Counted from the first letter of the stretch, positions 47,530 to 56,422 are shown. The stretch: 64,000 nt of DNA from Vallitalea guaymasensis (GCF_018141425.1 NZ_CP058561.1:744001-808000); one strand, 5' to 3'. Made by a program: numbers and translations. Notes: a model not told the origin generated them from the sequence alone.

Positions 47530-49431
47530 TTATAAGTCATTCAATACTTCTTTTAGTAAATCTAAATTGTTACCTAGTTCTGTAAGATCTCCATATTCTT
47601 TGAAAGCTTCTCTTGGAAATGTAAAAGAAGTATTATATTTTGATTGATCTAGACTTCCATCTGACCTTGAATTACGAAAAGCAAAGGTTACTATATCTAG
47701 ATTATCAATCATGGAAAATACAACTAATGCATTAATTCTTGAATTAGTCTGGAAAATTGAATTTGGAGTTACTATAGGCCATTCTCCCTTATATTCTAGA
47801 TCAGGAGCCAATTCATAAAATATGGTCAAACTATACGGTCTTTCACTTGTTTCCATAGATGTATAGTGCTGCATAAAAGTCTTTTCTGGAGATGGTAAAT
47901 ACCCTGCTATATGGCTTACTTTACTACTGTCACCTACATATGGGGTTTTATATTCTGATAAACTTTCCAAATCATAAGTAAGCATATTGACTCTTACTAC
48001 AAATCCATATGTAACTATTCCTTTATCATATTTTAGTGTCAAAACATAAATATATTCGCCTTTTTCATTAGGTGATTGAATATACAAGTTCCCATCCATG
48101 AAACTAGGATCAATCATATCCGTTTCCATTAATTGATTATCCTTATATATAGATATATCTTCAATAGTAAAATCGTACTTCTTATCGTTTTTTAACTTTT
48201 GTGTACTTATAATTAGTTGTTCCCCACTAGCAACTGATACTATATTATCAAATCTATAATCAAAATCAGTTGGATTGATTGAGTCTGCTTGTATATGTTC
48301 ATTCCCTTTTTTCCAAGAATAACTACCTCTAATTGCTTCTTTAGTCTTTTGTCTTTCTGCACTGACATAGATATTAGGAGGCGAATCATCTCCTTTGATA
48401 ACTCCTGTACCCAGCAATAATGAAACAACTATAACTGCTACTACTAAAATGGCAGAGAAAATTATCGCAATCTTTGATTTCTTATTATACTTCATAATAG
48501 ATATTAACCTTTCTTTTAAAGTCTTTTTCTCCTCGCACATAGTTGCCTGTAATACTGAATTAGAATATTTATGCTCTGCAATAACATATATCAAGGTATC
48601 ACCATATGCTTGTTTTTCTTCATTACTTAGATTTTTGATAACTGTTTCATCACATGCTAATTCACATGCATTATTGATTTCTTTTTTCATGAAATACATC
48701 ATAGGATTGAACCAATGGATAGAAGTAACAATCATGGTTAACCATTTTACCCATATATCAAAATGTTTTAAATGTGTAGTCTCATGAAGAAGAATATTCT
48801 TAAGTTGTGTTTCTGTATATTCCTCATCAGGAATTACAATGCAAGGTCTAATAATCCCTATTAACATAGGTGTTGCAACATCTGGATTCCGAAAAAATCT
48901 TACATTACTGATTCCATCAAGCAAACTGTTTAATAACCTATTTTCATTATCTCCAACAAGTTTATTAGACTTCTTCAAATGTATCAAGAATCTAATATAT
49001 GAATATATGTTTTTAGTAAAAACTATGACTACCCCCAATATCCATATGTTCAAGATATATTTGTCAGCAATATTTTTCAATCCTTTATCACCCATACCAG
49101 TAATATAAGCAATTTTTGATTTATATTTTTCAACCTCTTGTGCCACATTGGGCATTATTGAATTCTTATCTGATTCATTAATCTCAGCAGCATTTTTAGG
49201 CGTAATAATCTCTATCTGACTTTCACTACTATTGAATACCTTATTCATTACACTATCTTCAAAAGAAATAGGGACAATAAACCTTAATAGAATTATAATC
49301 CATATTATATATTGTATAATCTTAGATAGTTTATATTTAACAAATGGTTTTATAGCAAAAAACAATAATGCAAGAATACTACCTGATAATGAAAGGGATA
49401 GTATTAGCTTCAATATCTCATTCACTATCAT
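47530..49431 (-). CDS. M56 (BlaR1/MecR1-like) membrane metalloprotease with DUF4825-like domain
   Basis: 633 residues. Four N-terminal membrane helices carry a cytosolic zinc protease site HETTH (216-220). A further helix near 325-345 leads to an extracellular part with TPYVGDSSKVSHIAGYL, as in DUF4825, in place of a penicillin-binding sensor. It should sense an outside signal and trigger cleavage of the BlaI-like repressor. The start, ATG 49431 or GTG 49425, overlaps the end of blaI. The signal is unknown. Confidence 0.85.
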   Translation of the reverse strand: MIVNEILKLILSLSLSGSILALLFFAIKPFVKYKLSKIIQYIIWIIILLRFIVPISFEDSVMNKVFNSSESQIEIITPKNAAEINESDKNSIMPNVAQEVEKYKSKIAYITGMGDKGLKNIADKYILNIWILGVVIVFTKNIYSYIRFLIHLKKSNKLVGDNENRLLNSLLDGISNVRFFRNPDVATPMLIGIIRPCIVIPDEEYTETQLKNILLHETTHLKHFDIWVKWLTMIVTSIHWFNPMMYFMKKEINNACELACDETVIKNLSNEEKQAYGDTLIYVIAEHKYSNSVLQATMCEEKKTLKERLISIMKYNKKSKIAIIFSAILVVAVIVVSLLLGTGVIKGDDSPPNIYVSAERQKTKEAIRGSYSWKKGNEHIQADSINPTDFDYRFDNIVSVASGEQLIISTQKLKNDKKYDFTIEDISIYKDNQLMETDMIDPSFMDGNLYIQSPNEKGEYIYVLTLKYDKGIVTYGFVVRVNMLTYDLESLSEYKTPYVGDSSKVSHIAGYLPSPEKTFMQHYTSMETSERPYSLTIFYELAPDLEYKGEWPIVTPNSIFQTNSRINALVVFSMIDNLDIVTFAFRNSRSDGSLDQSKYNTSFTFPREAFKEYGDLTELGNNLDLLKEVLNDL

Positions 49432-49801
49432 CACCTACTTTAAATAATGTACGTAATTCTTCTATATCTTCATCATCAAGTTTCTTACTCCCCAAAAGGG
49501 ATGCTATAAGATTCTTGGCACTACCTGAATACAACTTATCAATTAATTTTTGTGTACTATATTCATTATATTCATTTTCTGTTACCTGAGGTTTATAGTA
49601 GAATACTTCTTTCTTTGTTGCTAGAACAACTTCTTTCTTACAAAGTCTCCTAAGCAATGTTTTTATTGTAGATGTATCCCAATCACTTCTTATCTCAAGT
49701 GTCTTCCTAATATCCGCAATAGGAAGTTCAGTTCCAGCTTCCCATAGAACACGCATAACTTCAAGCTCAGAATCAGAAATTTTGGAAACCAATTTACTCA
49801 T
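49418..49801 (-). CDS. BlaI/MecI-family repressor
   Basis: 127 residues. Winged helix at 1-75 (ISDSELEVMRVLWEAGTELPIADIRKTL...WDTSTIKTLLRRLCKKEVV) and a C-terminal dimerisation and cleavage region (LIASLLGSKKLDDEDIEELRTLF). AGGAG lies 9 nt before ATG 49801; a TTG two codons earlier is too close. It is cotranscribed with the M56 sensor and faces two operator sites. Confidence 0.93.
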   Translation of the reverse strand: MSKLVSKISDSELEVMRVLWEAGTELPIADIRKTLEIRSDWDTSTIKTLLRRLCKKEVVLATKKEVFYYKPQVTENEYNEYSTQKLIDKLYSGSAKNLIASLLGSKKLDDEDIEELRTLFKVGDDSE

Positions 49802-49818
49802 ATACAATTTCTCCTCTC

Positions 49819-49875
49819 AGGTTACATTCGTAACCTACACATATACAGTTTACTCTTGTAACCTCTATTTGTCAA
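49819..49875 (-). promoter_or_regulatory. blaI promoter with two operators
   Basis: TTGACA (49875-49870), 17-bp spacer and TAAACT (49852-49847) on the minus strand. Operator 1 at 49819-49836 is a perfect AGGTTAC-N4-GTAACCT palindrome; a weaker copy at 49847-49864 spans the core promoter, centred 28 bp away. Between here and 49946 there is only a small AGTGACT/AGTCACT repeat. Confidence 0.75.
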
Positions 49876-49945
49876 TATAAAAGTGACTATATAAGTCACT
49901 CTGATTTTATAGATAAAATTTGAAGTAGCCAATAGTTCTACTATT

Positions 49946-50192
49946 TAGAAGAAAAAGAGTTTTGTAAGTATATTGACGATGACTACAAGCAAAATAGTAT
50001 ATGTATATGTGAAGTAGTGAGGCAGGACGCCGAACCCAGCTTTTAATCTGACAGCCCTACTGGACTGTCAGAAATAATTATGGACTCGATGTCCATTATT
50101 ATTTGATGAGCTCAGGACGAGCAAGTAGCTGGCGTAACATATACATATACTATTTTGCAAAAGCCACGTCAGAACAAAACTCTTTTTCTGAC
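49946..50192. repeat. 240-bp foldback element, copy 2
   Basis: A perfect 16-bp terminal inverted repeat (49950-49965 with 50174-50189) encloses a perfect 22-bp stem (49989-50010 with 50137-50158), then the same inner hairpins as copy 1. Relative to copy 1 an A-T pair in the stem is replaced by G-C (50003 with 50144), which keeps pairing. The orientation is the same, and it lies 11 bp after the stop of the antiporter gene. Confidence 0.9.
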
Positions 50193-50202
50193 ATAATTGA
50201 TA

Positions 50203-51468
50203 TTAATCAACAATTACTTTCATCTCATCTATATGTTTCTGTTCCATTTTATCACCATCTAATTCTCCCGCCAATCTAAATCCTTGCTTAGCCAAAATCA
50301 CCGCTATCACTTCATTAATAACAGCTGCCGCAGCAATGGTCCCTTGAATTATCTTAGCATATTCAGGAGCTGGTTGCATAAGAGTACTTACTGCAATACC
50401 TGTAAAAATAAGTGAAACACCTGAATGAGGCAATAATGTAAGCCCTAGATATTTTTTCACTGTTACTGGTGCTTTAGAAATCACAGCACCAATATATGCT
50501 CCTCCTAATTTACCAATGGCACGAGCAACAATATAAACTGCTGTAAAAATACCTGCTCCCGTAATCAAATGAAAATCTAATGGTGCTCCAAGATTAATAA
50601 TGAGAATAACCATAGCTAACATAACCACGATATTTACATCCTTCATTATCTGCTCTAGTCTTTCCTTTGGTATGAGGTTTGCAAAAACAGTTGAAAAAGT
50701 AACACCAACAAGCATTAGATTCATCATAGGTTCTGGTAGAAGATATTCATTAATATACATCCCAATTCCAGTTACCATAACAAGACATGCCAATACTAAT
50801 ATAATCGTGCTTTTACTACCTACTTCTTTTTTTAATACAATTGATGCTAAAAACCCTGTTACAATACCTACTACAATAGACAAAACTATCATAAGTGGTG
50901 CATAGTACAAGGGCATACCTCCACCAGCCAAAACATTAGATACTATCCCTACTACCAAAAAGAAAACAATCAATGCAATTACATCATCTAGGATAGCTAA
51001 AGGCATCAACGTTCTTGTAACTGGTCCTTTCGCTTTATACTCATTGATTATGGATAAAGAAGGTGCTGGTGCAGTTGCTAATGCAATAGCGCCAAAAATG
51101 AACGCTAAATATATTGGAATATCCATAAATGCAAAGATACACCCAAAAGCTATAGTGACAATCAAGAATGTCCCAAAAGCTTCTGTAAAACATATTGTTA
51201 TAATCTGCTTACCTGATTTCTTAAGATCCTTCCAAATCAATTCCGTACCTATAAAAAGTCCTACTGTCACTTCGCAAATACTGCTAATGATATGGAACCA
51301 TGTACTATGCATCATACTATTACTTAACCATCCCAAAGCATATGGTCCAATTATCATCCCAGTCAATAACCATCCCAGTATAGCAGGCATTTTTGCTTTT
51401 GCTACCAATTTACCAACAATCATTGCAATAAAAATAAAACCTATCAATAATATTATTCCTTTTACCAT
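50203..51468 (-). CDS. CPA2-type cation:proton antiporter
   Basis: 421 residues, about 12 membrane helices. GKLVAKAKMPAILGWLLTGMIIGPYALG, IALATAPAPSLSIINEYKAKGPVTRTLMPLAILDDVIAL and PHSGVSLIFTGIA fit the Kef/NapA-like CPA2 family without a TrkA domain. Start ATG 51468 lies 9 nt after GGAGG; other in-frame starts are too close. The TetR gene is immediately upstream and likely controls it. Confidence 0.9.
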   Translation of the reverse strand: MVKGIILLIGFIFIAMIVGKLVAKAKMPAILGWLLTGMIIGPYALGWLSNSMMHSTWFHIISSICEVTVGLFIGTELIWKDLKKSGKQIITICFTEAFGTFLIVTIAFGCIFAFMDIPIYLAFIFGAIALATAPAPSLSIINEYKAKGPVTRTLMPLAILDDVIALIVFFLVVGIVSNVLAGGGMPLYYAPLMIVLSIVVGIVTGFLASIVLKKEVGSKSTIILVLACLVMVTGIGMYINEYLLPEPMMNLMLVGVTFSTVFANLIPKERLEQIMKDVNIVVMLAMVILIINLGAPLDFHLITGAGIFTAVYIVARAIGKLGGAYIGAVISKAPVTVKKYLGLTLLPHSGVSLIFTGIAVSTLMQPAPEYAKIIQGTIAAAAVINEVIAVILAKQGFRLAGELDGDKMEQKHIDEMKVIVD

Positions 51469-51489
51469 GTTCATTTCCTCCACAACTGC

Positions 51490-52110
51490 TTAATCTATTA
51501 TTCCGTATAAAAGCATATTTATCATTTTCACATATTCTGTTGTATATTTCTCTACCACCCAGGATTCACCCTCCATATATTGAGTATTATTCTGCTGAAT
51601 TTTAATATGCAGATGATTCCCTATACCTATAATCATATCAATTACATCATCTATAATTATATCTGGTTTTAAATTAAGATGTCCTATAATTTCACACCAG
51701 AACTCTTTATTAGTTTCATCAATGGGTTTTCTTAACAAATTTATTTCATATATCAAATGTTTTGGCGGATTAAAGGTTGACGAATAAAATATCTGCTCAT
51801 AATAAGGATATTGATGAAAAAAAATAAACCTTTTTTGAATAAAATCTCTAAAATTATCTTCCATGTTTGAATGTAATATCTTAAAGTTATCCTTTAAATA
51901 ATTACTTAAATCAATAAAAAGCTTCTCCACACAGAGAAGAAAAATCTCATCCTTGTTTTTGTAATAGTGAAATAACATCCCTTTAGAAATATTATGATTC
52001 TTACATATATTATTGATGGATGCTGACGTATAATCTTTTTCACCAAATTCCTGTAAGCTGGCTTCCAAGATCTTTTTTCTACTATTTTTGTTTTGTTCTT
52101 CCCTATTCAA
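51490..52110 (-). CDS. TetR-family transcriptional regulator
   Basis: 206 residues with an N-terminal helix-turn-helix (KKILEASLQEFGEKDYTSASINNICKNHNISKGMLFHYYKNKDEIF, about 13-58) and a TetR_C-type ligand domain. It probably starts at TTG 52110 after AAGGT. It is followed at once by the antiporter gene. A palindrome upstream fits a TetR operator. Confidence 0.9.
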   Translation of the reverse strand: MNREEQNKNSRKKILEASLQEFGEKDYTSASINNICKNHNISKGMLFHYYKNKDEIFLLCVEKLFIDLSNYLKDNFKILHSNMEDNFRDFIQKRFIFFHQYPYYEQIFYSSTFNPPKHLIYEINLLRKPIDETNKEFWCEIIGHLNLKPDIIIDDVIDMIIGIGNHLHIKIQQNNTQYMEGESWVVEKYTTEYVKMINMLLYGIID

Positions 52111-52138
52111 TCTAATGACCTTCCTTCAATATTATACA

Positions 52139-52161
52139 ACCAGATAAACAAACCATCTGGT
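52139..52161. promoter_or_regulatory. Candidate TetR operator
   Basis: ACCAGAT (52139-52145) and ATCTGGT (52155-52161) form a perfect 7-bp inverted repeat with a 9-bp spacer, about 30 bp upstream of the tetR start. Confidence 0.6.
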
Positions 52162-52235
52162 CTGTATTTTAGTATAACAAACTTCTATCCTTAATTCAAC
52201 CATTATAGCTATATATCTACAACAATTGACAAATA

Positions 52236-52267
52236 CAAAAAGGACTGTCTCATATGTACAGTCCCTT
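52236..52267 (-). terminator. Terminator after the decayed WYL/ABC gene
   Basis: AGGACTGT (52241-52248) pairs with ACAGTCC (52258-52264); on the minus strand it runs into TTTTTGTATTTG. A related AGGACTGTCT hairpin occurs near 56793. Confidence 0.7.
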
Positions 52268-52290
52268 GCTATTGGTATTATATTAACTTG

Positions 52291-52940
52291 TTATTTCTTT
52301 TTATACGCAACTGCATCCATCATACATAAACACCTATCATCAAAGAAATCTGTTGTCAAGGTCATCCTTGCAGGTACTTCATCTCCAAAAACTTCATAAA
52401 ACACATCACATCCAAAATCTATATTTGATTGTACTATCTCCTGAATCCTGTTTAGTTTAAAAATTCTGTAATCTTGTTTATCCAAGCAGTAAGCAGCTAC
52501 ATACCATGTGTACCACATATATTTAAGCATAACTGGTTCAATATTTCGTTTAGTAATCAATTGGTCTGCATTACAATATATAACTGTTACCATTTTTTTG
52601 TTGACAATAGCATCTGACAGTACTCTCATATATTTGCTTATACATTGATTTTCATTTATTATACTAAAGTCTATACTTATAATCTCATTATTATCGGATG
52701 ACAAGGATTTATTTTTAGAGTCTTCGTTATCTGTTCATTTTCAAGAGTAGTCTCTAGTCCTTTCAATGCAATTATAATTGCCTCTATATCATTATTGGTC
52801 ATAGGCTGTTTCATTACCTTAAAAGTGTCATTAGGTCCTAGAAGTCCGTACACACCATTTTCAAGTGTTATATTTATATTATCATTCGCATTTTTTTCAC
52901 CATATGTTTTAGTTATATTTTGTATTTCTAATCTATTCAT
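52291..52940 (-). pseudogene. Decayed fusion: ABC ATPase N-terminus joined to a WYL regulator remnant, with a frameshift
   Basis: From ATG 52940 (after GAGGAGGAG) the first 35 or so residues are an ABC ATPase start (LEIQNITKTYGEKNANDNINITLENGVYGLLGPN) that breaks off before Walker A. It continues as DIEAIIIALKGLETTLENEQITKTL, which resembles a YafY/WYL regulator middle. The frame ends at 52677; the WYL domain resumes in another frame (SSDNNEIISIDF...WYTWYVAAYCLDKQDYRIFKLNRI) to 52291. The helix-turn-helix is missing. It looks like a deletion fusion followed by a frameshift, leaving the permease at 52957 without its ATPase. Confidence 0.75.
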
Positions 52941-52956
52941 GACTCTCCTCCTCATA

Positions 52957-53976
52957 TTATCTATTCAATTTTTTCTTGATCGCCAACACACTAAATAAAA
53001 TTCCTGTGAAAATAGTCGCTATCAGAACAACATTGCACACATTGATTACTCCAAAATCTCTTCCCAATATACTAATTTCTCCAGCATACATTCCAATGAA
53101 TCTATCAGGATAAAGTATTAGCTCTTCATAATTTCCTTTTGTCAGTATACTAAGCAATGGATAAGGTAAAAATTTCATGAGGGTACATACTCTACCTAGA
53201 CCCATGAATATTAGAACAGCACTTATAGATGCCAAAGAAGTAGAGGATATCAATGAAAAAAAACAAGCTGCTACTGATATACTGATGAATACACCTGTCA
53301 TTGTCATAATTTTTAATAGTAGATACTCATTAATGGTATAAGCCTTATTAAAAAGAAATCCCATGTCAGATATTCGAAATGCTCCCAATTCTCCATTCAC
53401 AGGCAACCCATATTGAACAACAGTTATTATGAAAGTAACTAACAAATAGATACTATACAATACTATAGGTAATGTTACTGCTAATGCTACTTTTGAATAT
53501 AATTCCTTGAATTTGTTTTTGGATGATAGTATTATATTGTCTACACCTGATATTTTTTCATCTGTATATATATTAGAGAATATTAAAATCAAAATAATAA
53601 TTATGATAGCTGACATTAATGGATAATCTATTCTATGATCCATGACTTTGTAGAAATCTACATCTTTGTATTCTTCATATTTAATATTCTTTAGTTGTTC
53701 CCGCATCTTCTTAGAAAACCCACTGGCTGTTTCATCATTTTGGGATGCGTTCAAAATTTGATTCATCTGTATTATTTTGTTATTATACTTCTCTTGTGCA
53801 ATCTCTTGTTTAGGTCTTGTATCTATAACTAATCTATAGTTTTCATCCCGGAATGAGTGTTCTGTTTCTAGTGTGGGTTTTATTAAAAATATAATTCCAG
53901 ACAGAAAAACGAATAATGCAATAATTATCAAGCCTATTTTTGCTTTAAATATCTTTTTTAGTTCCCAAGAAATCAT
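52957..53976 (-). CDS. ABC-2 type permease, orphan
   Basis: 339 residues with about six membrane helices and a large outside loop after the first (ETEHSFRDENYRLVIDTRPKQEIAQEKYNNKI). The build is that of BcrB/ABC-2 export permeases. AAGGAGG precedes the ATG. The partner ATPase just downstream is broken, so it may be inactive or use another ATPase. Confidence 0.75.
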   Translation of the reverse strand: MISWELKKIFKAKIGLIIIALFVFLSGIIFLIKPTLETEHSFRDENYRLVIDTRPKQEIAQEKYNNKIIQMNQILNASQNDETASGFSKKMREQLKNIKYEEYKDVDFYKVMDHRIDYPLMSAIIIIILILIFSNIYTDEKISGVDNIILSSKNKFKELYSKVALAVTLPIVLYSIYLLVTFIITVVQYGLPVNGELGAFRISDMGFLFNKAYTINEYLLLKIMTMTGVFISISVAACFFSLISSTSLASISAVLIFMGLGRVCTLMKFLPYPLLSILTKGNYEELILYPDRFIGMYAGEISILGRDFGVINVCNVVLIATIFTGILFSVLAIKKKLNR

Positions 53977-54116
53977 CTAAGTATGCCTCCTTTTTTTGAA
54001 TACAGAAAGATTATAGCATCCCAAACTTTCACGTGATTAAACTAAACCTTAAATAAACCTTACAAATGAAAAAATGTGAATAAGTCTTAATCTATAGCTT
54101 ATTTCATAACAGACAA

Positions 54117-54154
54117 AAAACCGATAAGACATGGTTTATTTGTCTTATCGGTCT
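54117..54154 (-). terminator. Terminator in the 53977-54373 spacer
   Basis: Arms 54122-54133 and 54143-54154 are a perfect 12-bp stem, followed on the minus strand by six T residues. Confidence 0.85.
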
Positions 54155-54190
54155 ATTTTATACAATTATCAAATAAGCAAGCCAAGTATG

Positions 54191-54222
54191 AGGGCATGTA
54201 ATTATTAACAGTTACATGCCCT
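54191..54222. other. Second hairpin in the same spacer
   Basis: Arms 54191-54201 and 54212-54222 form a perfect 11-bp stem without a T run. Apart from these two hairpins I see nothing in 53977-54373. Confidence 0.6.
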
Positions 54223-54373
54223 ATACTCTCATCTATAGAGATAAAAATCACCAACAGCTTTCACAAGCGTAGTGGAGTCATTTTTCTTACTTATATAATA
54301 TGCTATATATAGCACATTAGTATCAATTTATGTATTTTTTGATTATATTAAGATATTTTTCAACATTAGTATT

Positions 54374-54649
54374 CTAGTTATTATCTTCGTCATACAACAG
54401 TTCATAGGCTAACTTAAAGCCTGTTTTAAAGCCATAGACAAAGTGGATTTTATTCCCTACTACAGAACGTTGTGATTTTATATCCAATAGTTTATCGTAT
54501 ATTTGTCTTTGCTCTTGGCTAATTTGTTTTAAAAATTCATTTTCTTCCTTAATGACTTCTGAACTGCATTTATTATATTCATCTGTTCCGATGAAATTCT
54601 TAAACGAATCAATTTCTCCGTTAAATAATTGTTCTATTATTGGTTTCAT
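54374..54649 (-). CDS. DUF6809-like small protein
   Basis: 91 residues. It begins KPIIEQLFNGEI and ends IHFVYGFKTGFKLAYELL, with a helical middle (EENEFLKQISQEQRQIYDKLLDIKSQ). This pattern matches the DUF6809 family often found near mobile or plasmid-like genes in clostridia; function is unknown. ATG 54649 follows AAAGGAGG. Confidence 0.75.
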   Translation of the reverse strand: MKPIIEQLFNGEIDSFKNFIGTDEYNKCSSEVIKEENEFLKQISQEQRQIYDKLLDIKSQRSVVGNKIHFVYGFKTGFKLAYELLYDEDNN

Positions 54650-54686
54650 ATAATCCTCCTTTAATCGTGCAATCAATAAAAATGCA

Positions 54687-54790
54687 TTGAATTCCACAAT
54701 AAACGGATGTATAATATATTTACCTCTGCTTATTGTGGAGGGTGTAGAAGTAGTGTTCTAGTTTAGCGACAAGTCACTACTTCTTTTATT
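54687..54790 (+). ncRNA. Candidate small RNA opposite the end of the ribbon-helix-helix gene
   Basis: Plus strand: TTGAAT (54687-54692), 17-bp spacer and a perfect TATAAT (54710-54715). About 60 nt later a perfect 10-bp stem (54746-54755 with 54775-54784) runs into TTTTATT. The transcript would be about 70 nt. It has no coding frame and overlaps only the last bases of the gene at 54786. Confidence 0.45.
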
Positions 54791-54965
54791 TGTCCTTAAG
54801 CTCATCTGCTATCCTATCTATCCCCTTTCGGATGACATCAGAACGATTAGAATTAAGCTTTACAGCACACCAATCTAATCTATCCAATGTATCTTTATCA
54901 ACACGTATTCGTATCGCCTTATCCTTAGGATTATCAGATAGCGGACGCCCCATTTTTTTAGGCAT
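54786..54965 (-). CDS. Ribbon-helix-helix DNA-binding protein (CopG/Arc type)
   Basis: 59 residues: MPKKMGRPLSDNPKD, a beta-strand KAIRIRVDK, then two helices (DTLDRLDWCAVKLN and SDVIRKGIDRIADELKDK). GRP-led basic N-termini are common in this class. AGGGAGGTGA precedes the ATG. It is divergent from nothing but faces a 16-bp inverted repeat that covers its own promoter, so it is probably autoregulated. It might be one half of a toxin-antitoxin pair, but no toxin gene is adjacent. Confidence 0.88.
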   Translation of the reverse strand: MPKKMGRPLSDNPKDKAIRIRVDKDTLDRLDWCAVKLNSNRSDVIRKGIDRIADELKDK

Positions 54966-54980
54966 TGTGTATTCACCTCC

Positions 54981-55027
54981 CTTTTAGTGCCTACAACAAG
55001 TATATTATTGTAGGCACTAAAAGTCAA
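54981..55027 (-). promoter_or_regulatory. Autoregulatory operator over the RHH promoter
   Basis: A perfect 16-bp inverted repeat, 54981-54996 with 55008-55023, has an 11-bp centre. The promoter lies inside it: TTGACT (55027-55022), 17-bp spacer, TATACT (55004-54999) on the minus strand. Confidence 0.8.
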
Positions 55028-55104
55028 TAGTTTTATATTACATTATAGATTAGTTCATTTTTAATAATTATTGTCAAGTAGCTATTTTTTTAAATTTTGT
55101 TATA

Positions 55105-55150
55105 ACAAAGCAAACAGCACTCTTATTAATAAAAGTGCTGTTTGCTTTGT
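55105..55150. terminator. Strong hairpin after the small CxC protein gene
   Basis: Arms 55105-55121 and 55134-55150 form a perfect 17-bp stem. There is no clear T run on either side. Confidence 0.6.
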
Positions 55151-55183
55151 TTAATGATATAAAACTACCCTTAATCTATATTA

Positions 55184-55315
55184 TTATTTTTTTTGCTTGG
55201 ACTTTTCATTAGTCTCTTTAGTTTTCTTATCTTCTTCAACTATTTGTATTCCACAGCTGCATCCTCCTGAATTTTTAAATAGCTTATTCAAAAGTGACTT
55301 TTTCTCTTTACTCAT
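55184..55315 (-). CDS. Small CxC-motif protein next to the permease
   Basis: 43 residues: a lysine-rich start (SKEKKSLLNKLF), then NSGGCSCGIQIVEED and a charged tail. The CxC could bind a metal or thiol. AGAGGAGGTG precedes the ATG. It follows the UPF0718 permease by about 30 bp; very short cysteine proteins in that place are familiar in clostridia. Function unknown. Confidence 0.75.
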   Translation of the reverse strand: MSKEKKSLLNKLFKNSGGCSCGIQIVEEDKKTKETNEKSKQKK

Positions 55316-55346
55316 ATTTTTCACCTCCTCTACCAATAAGTTATTT

Positions 55347-56273
55347 TTATATAGCAAATAGATTAAACATGTATCCTGCAATTGTAGCTACTAGAAATAC
55401 TGATACTACAAAAGCAATAACCATCTTTTTCTTGAATATTGTATTCAGCAATGTAACTTCAGGTATACTTGCTCCTGCTCCACCGATTATTAACGCCATT
55501 ATAGCTCCTATACTCATACCTGATGAATTGAGTGCTTTTGCTATTGGAATCATAGTCTCTGTTCTAACATACATAGGAACTCCTATGATAGAAGCTACAG
55601 GAACTGCAAATAAATTGTCTGGTCCAGCAACTTTTGCTATAAGATCTTCTGGAACAAATCCATATATGAATGCTCCTATTCCTGCACCAACCAATAAATA
55701 AGGTATAACCTTTATAAATAGTGAAAAGGTATCCTTTAATGCTAATTTCATTACTTGTAGATGTTTTTCTTTCCTTGTTCCTTCAAGAATGTCATAAGTT
55801 ATTTCATCGTCGTGTCCACCTTTTATGGCAACATTTTTTATTTGTTTCTCCATTCCTAGTTTTTCTAGTAATATACCCGCTAAAACTGCAAAAATGAATG
55901 TGAATACTGCATAGATTACAGTTACTTTTATACCAAAAAATTTTAGGAAAAGAATAATAATCATTGGATTTAATATTGGTGAAGATATTAAAAATGAGAT
56001 TGTTCCCCCAAAAGGTGCTCCGCTTTTAAACAACCCAACTAGTATAGGTATAGTTGAACAAGAGCAAAATGGAGTTACTGCACCTAGTAAAGCACCTAAA
56101 ATATTTTGAAATCCTTTACGGGGCTTTGTCAATATATTTTTTATTGTGTGTTTTGAAATATATCTTTGAAGTAATGCCACTAGAAAACTTATTCCAATAA
56201 ACAATGCAATAAGTTCTCCCATAATTAATTTAAAAAAATCTAGTGCTACTGAAAAATTATTTACTTGAAACAT
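55347..56273 (-). CDS. UPF0718/DUF318-family permease
   Basis: 308 residues, about eight membrane helices. It contains PFCSCSTIPILVGLFKSGAPFGGTISFLISSPILNPMII and IGGAGASIPEVTLLN, both typical of the YraQ/UPF0718 family, which includes arsenic-operon permeases. AAGGAGG precedes the ATG. A divergent HxlR regulator and a small CxC protein suggest control by a metal, metalloid or thiol stress; this is inference. Confidence 0.9.
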   Translation of the reverse strand: MFQVNNFSVALDFFKLIMGELIALFIGISFLVALLQRYISKHTIKNILTKPRKGFQNILGALLGAVTPFCSCSTIPILVGLFKSGAPFGGTISFLISSPILNPMIIILFLKFFGIKVTVIYAVFTFIFAVLAGILLEKLGMEKQIKNVAIKGGHDDEITYDILEGTRKEKHLQVMKLALKDTFSLFIKVIPYLLVGAGIGAFIYGFVPEDLIAKVAGPDNLFAVPVASIIGVPMYVRTETMIPIAKALNSSGMSIGAIMALIIGGAGASIPEVTLLNTIFKKKMVIAFVVSVFLVATIAGYMFNLFAI

Positions 56274-56344
56274 TATTATGTCCTCCTTTGATAGTTGATT
56301 TTTTTTGTTTATGGGTTTATTATAATGTATATATGCAAAAATAA

Positions 56345-56377
56345 AAGTACTTACTTTTAAGTTACTAGTAACTTTTT
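56345..56377. promoter_or_regulatory. Candidate HxlR operator in the divergent spacer
   Basis: A perfect palindrome GTTACTAGTAAC at 56361-56372 lies in a longer AAAGT/ACTTT-flanked symmetric region, with a partial AAAGTACTTACTTTT copy before it. It stands between the permease and the HxlR gene. Confidence 0.6.
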
Positions 56378-56422
56378 AGATACTATAAATCAACGAAACC
56401 CTTAAGAAATGGAGGACTACAG

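Noticed and set aside
51044-51493. Plus-strand open frame opposite the antiporter gene
   Set aside because: Antisense to conserved membrane helices; composition reflects the opposite strand.
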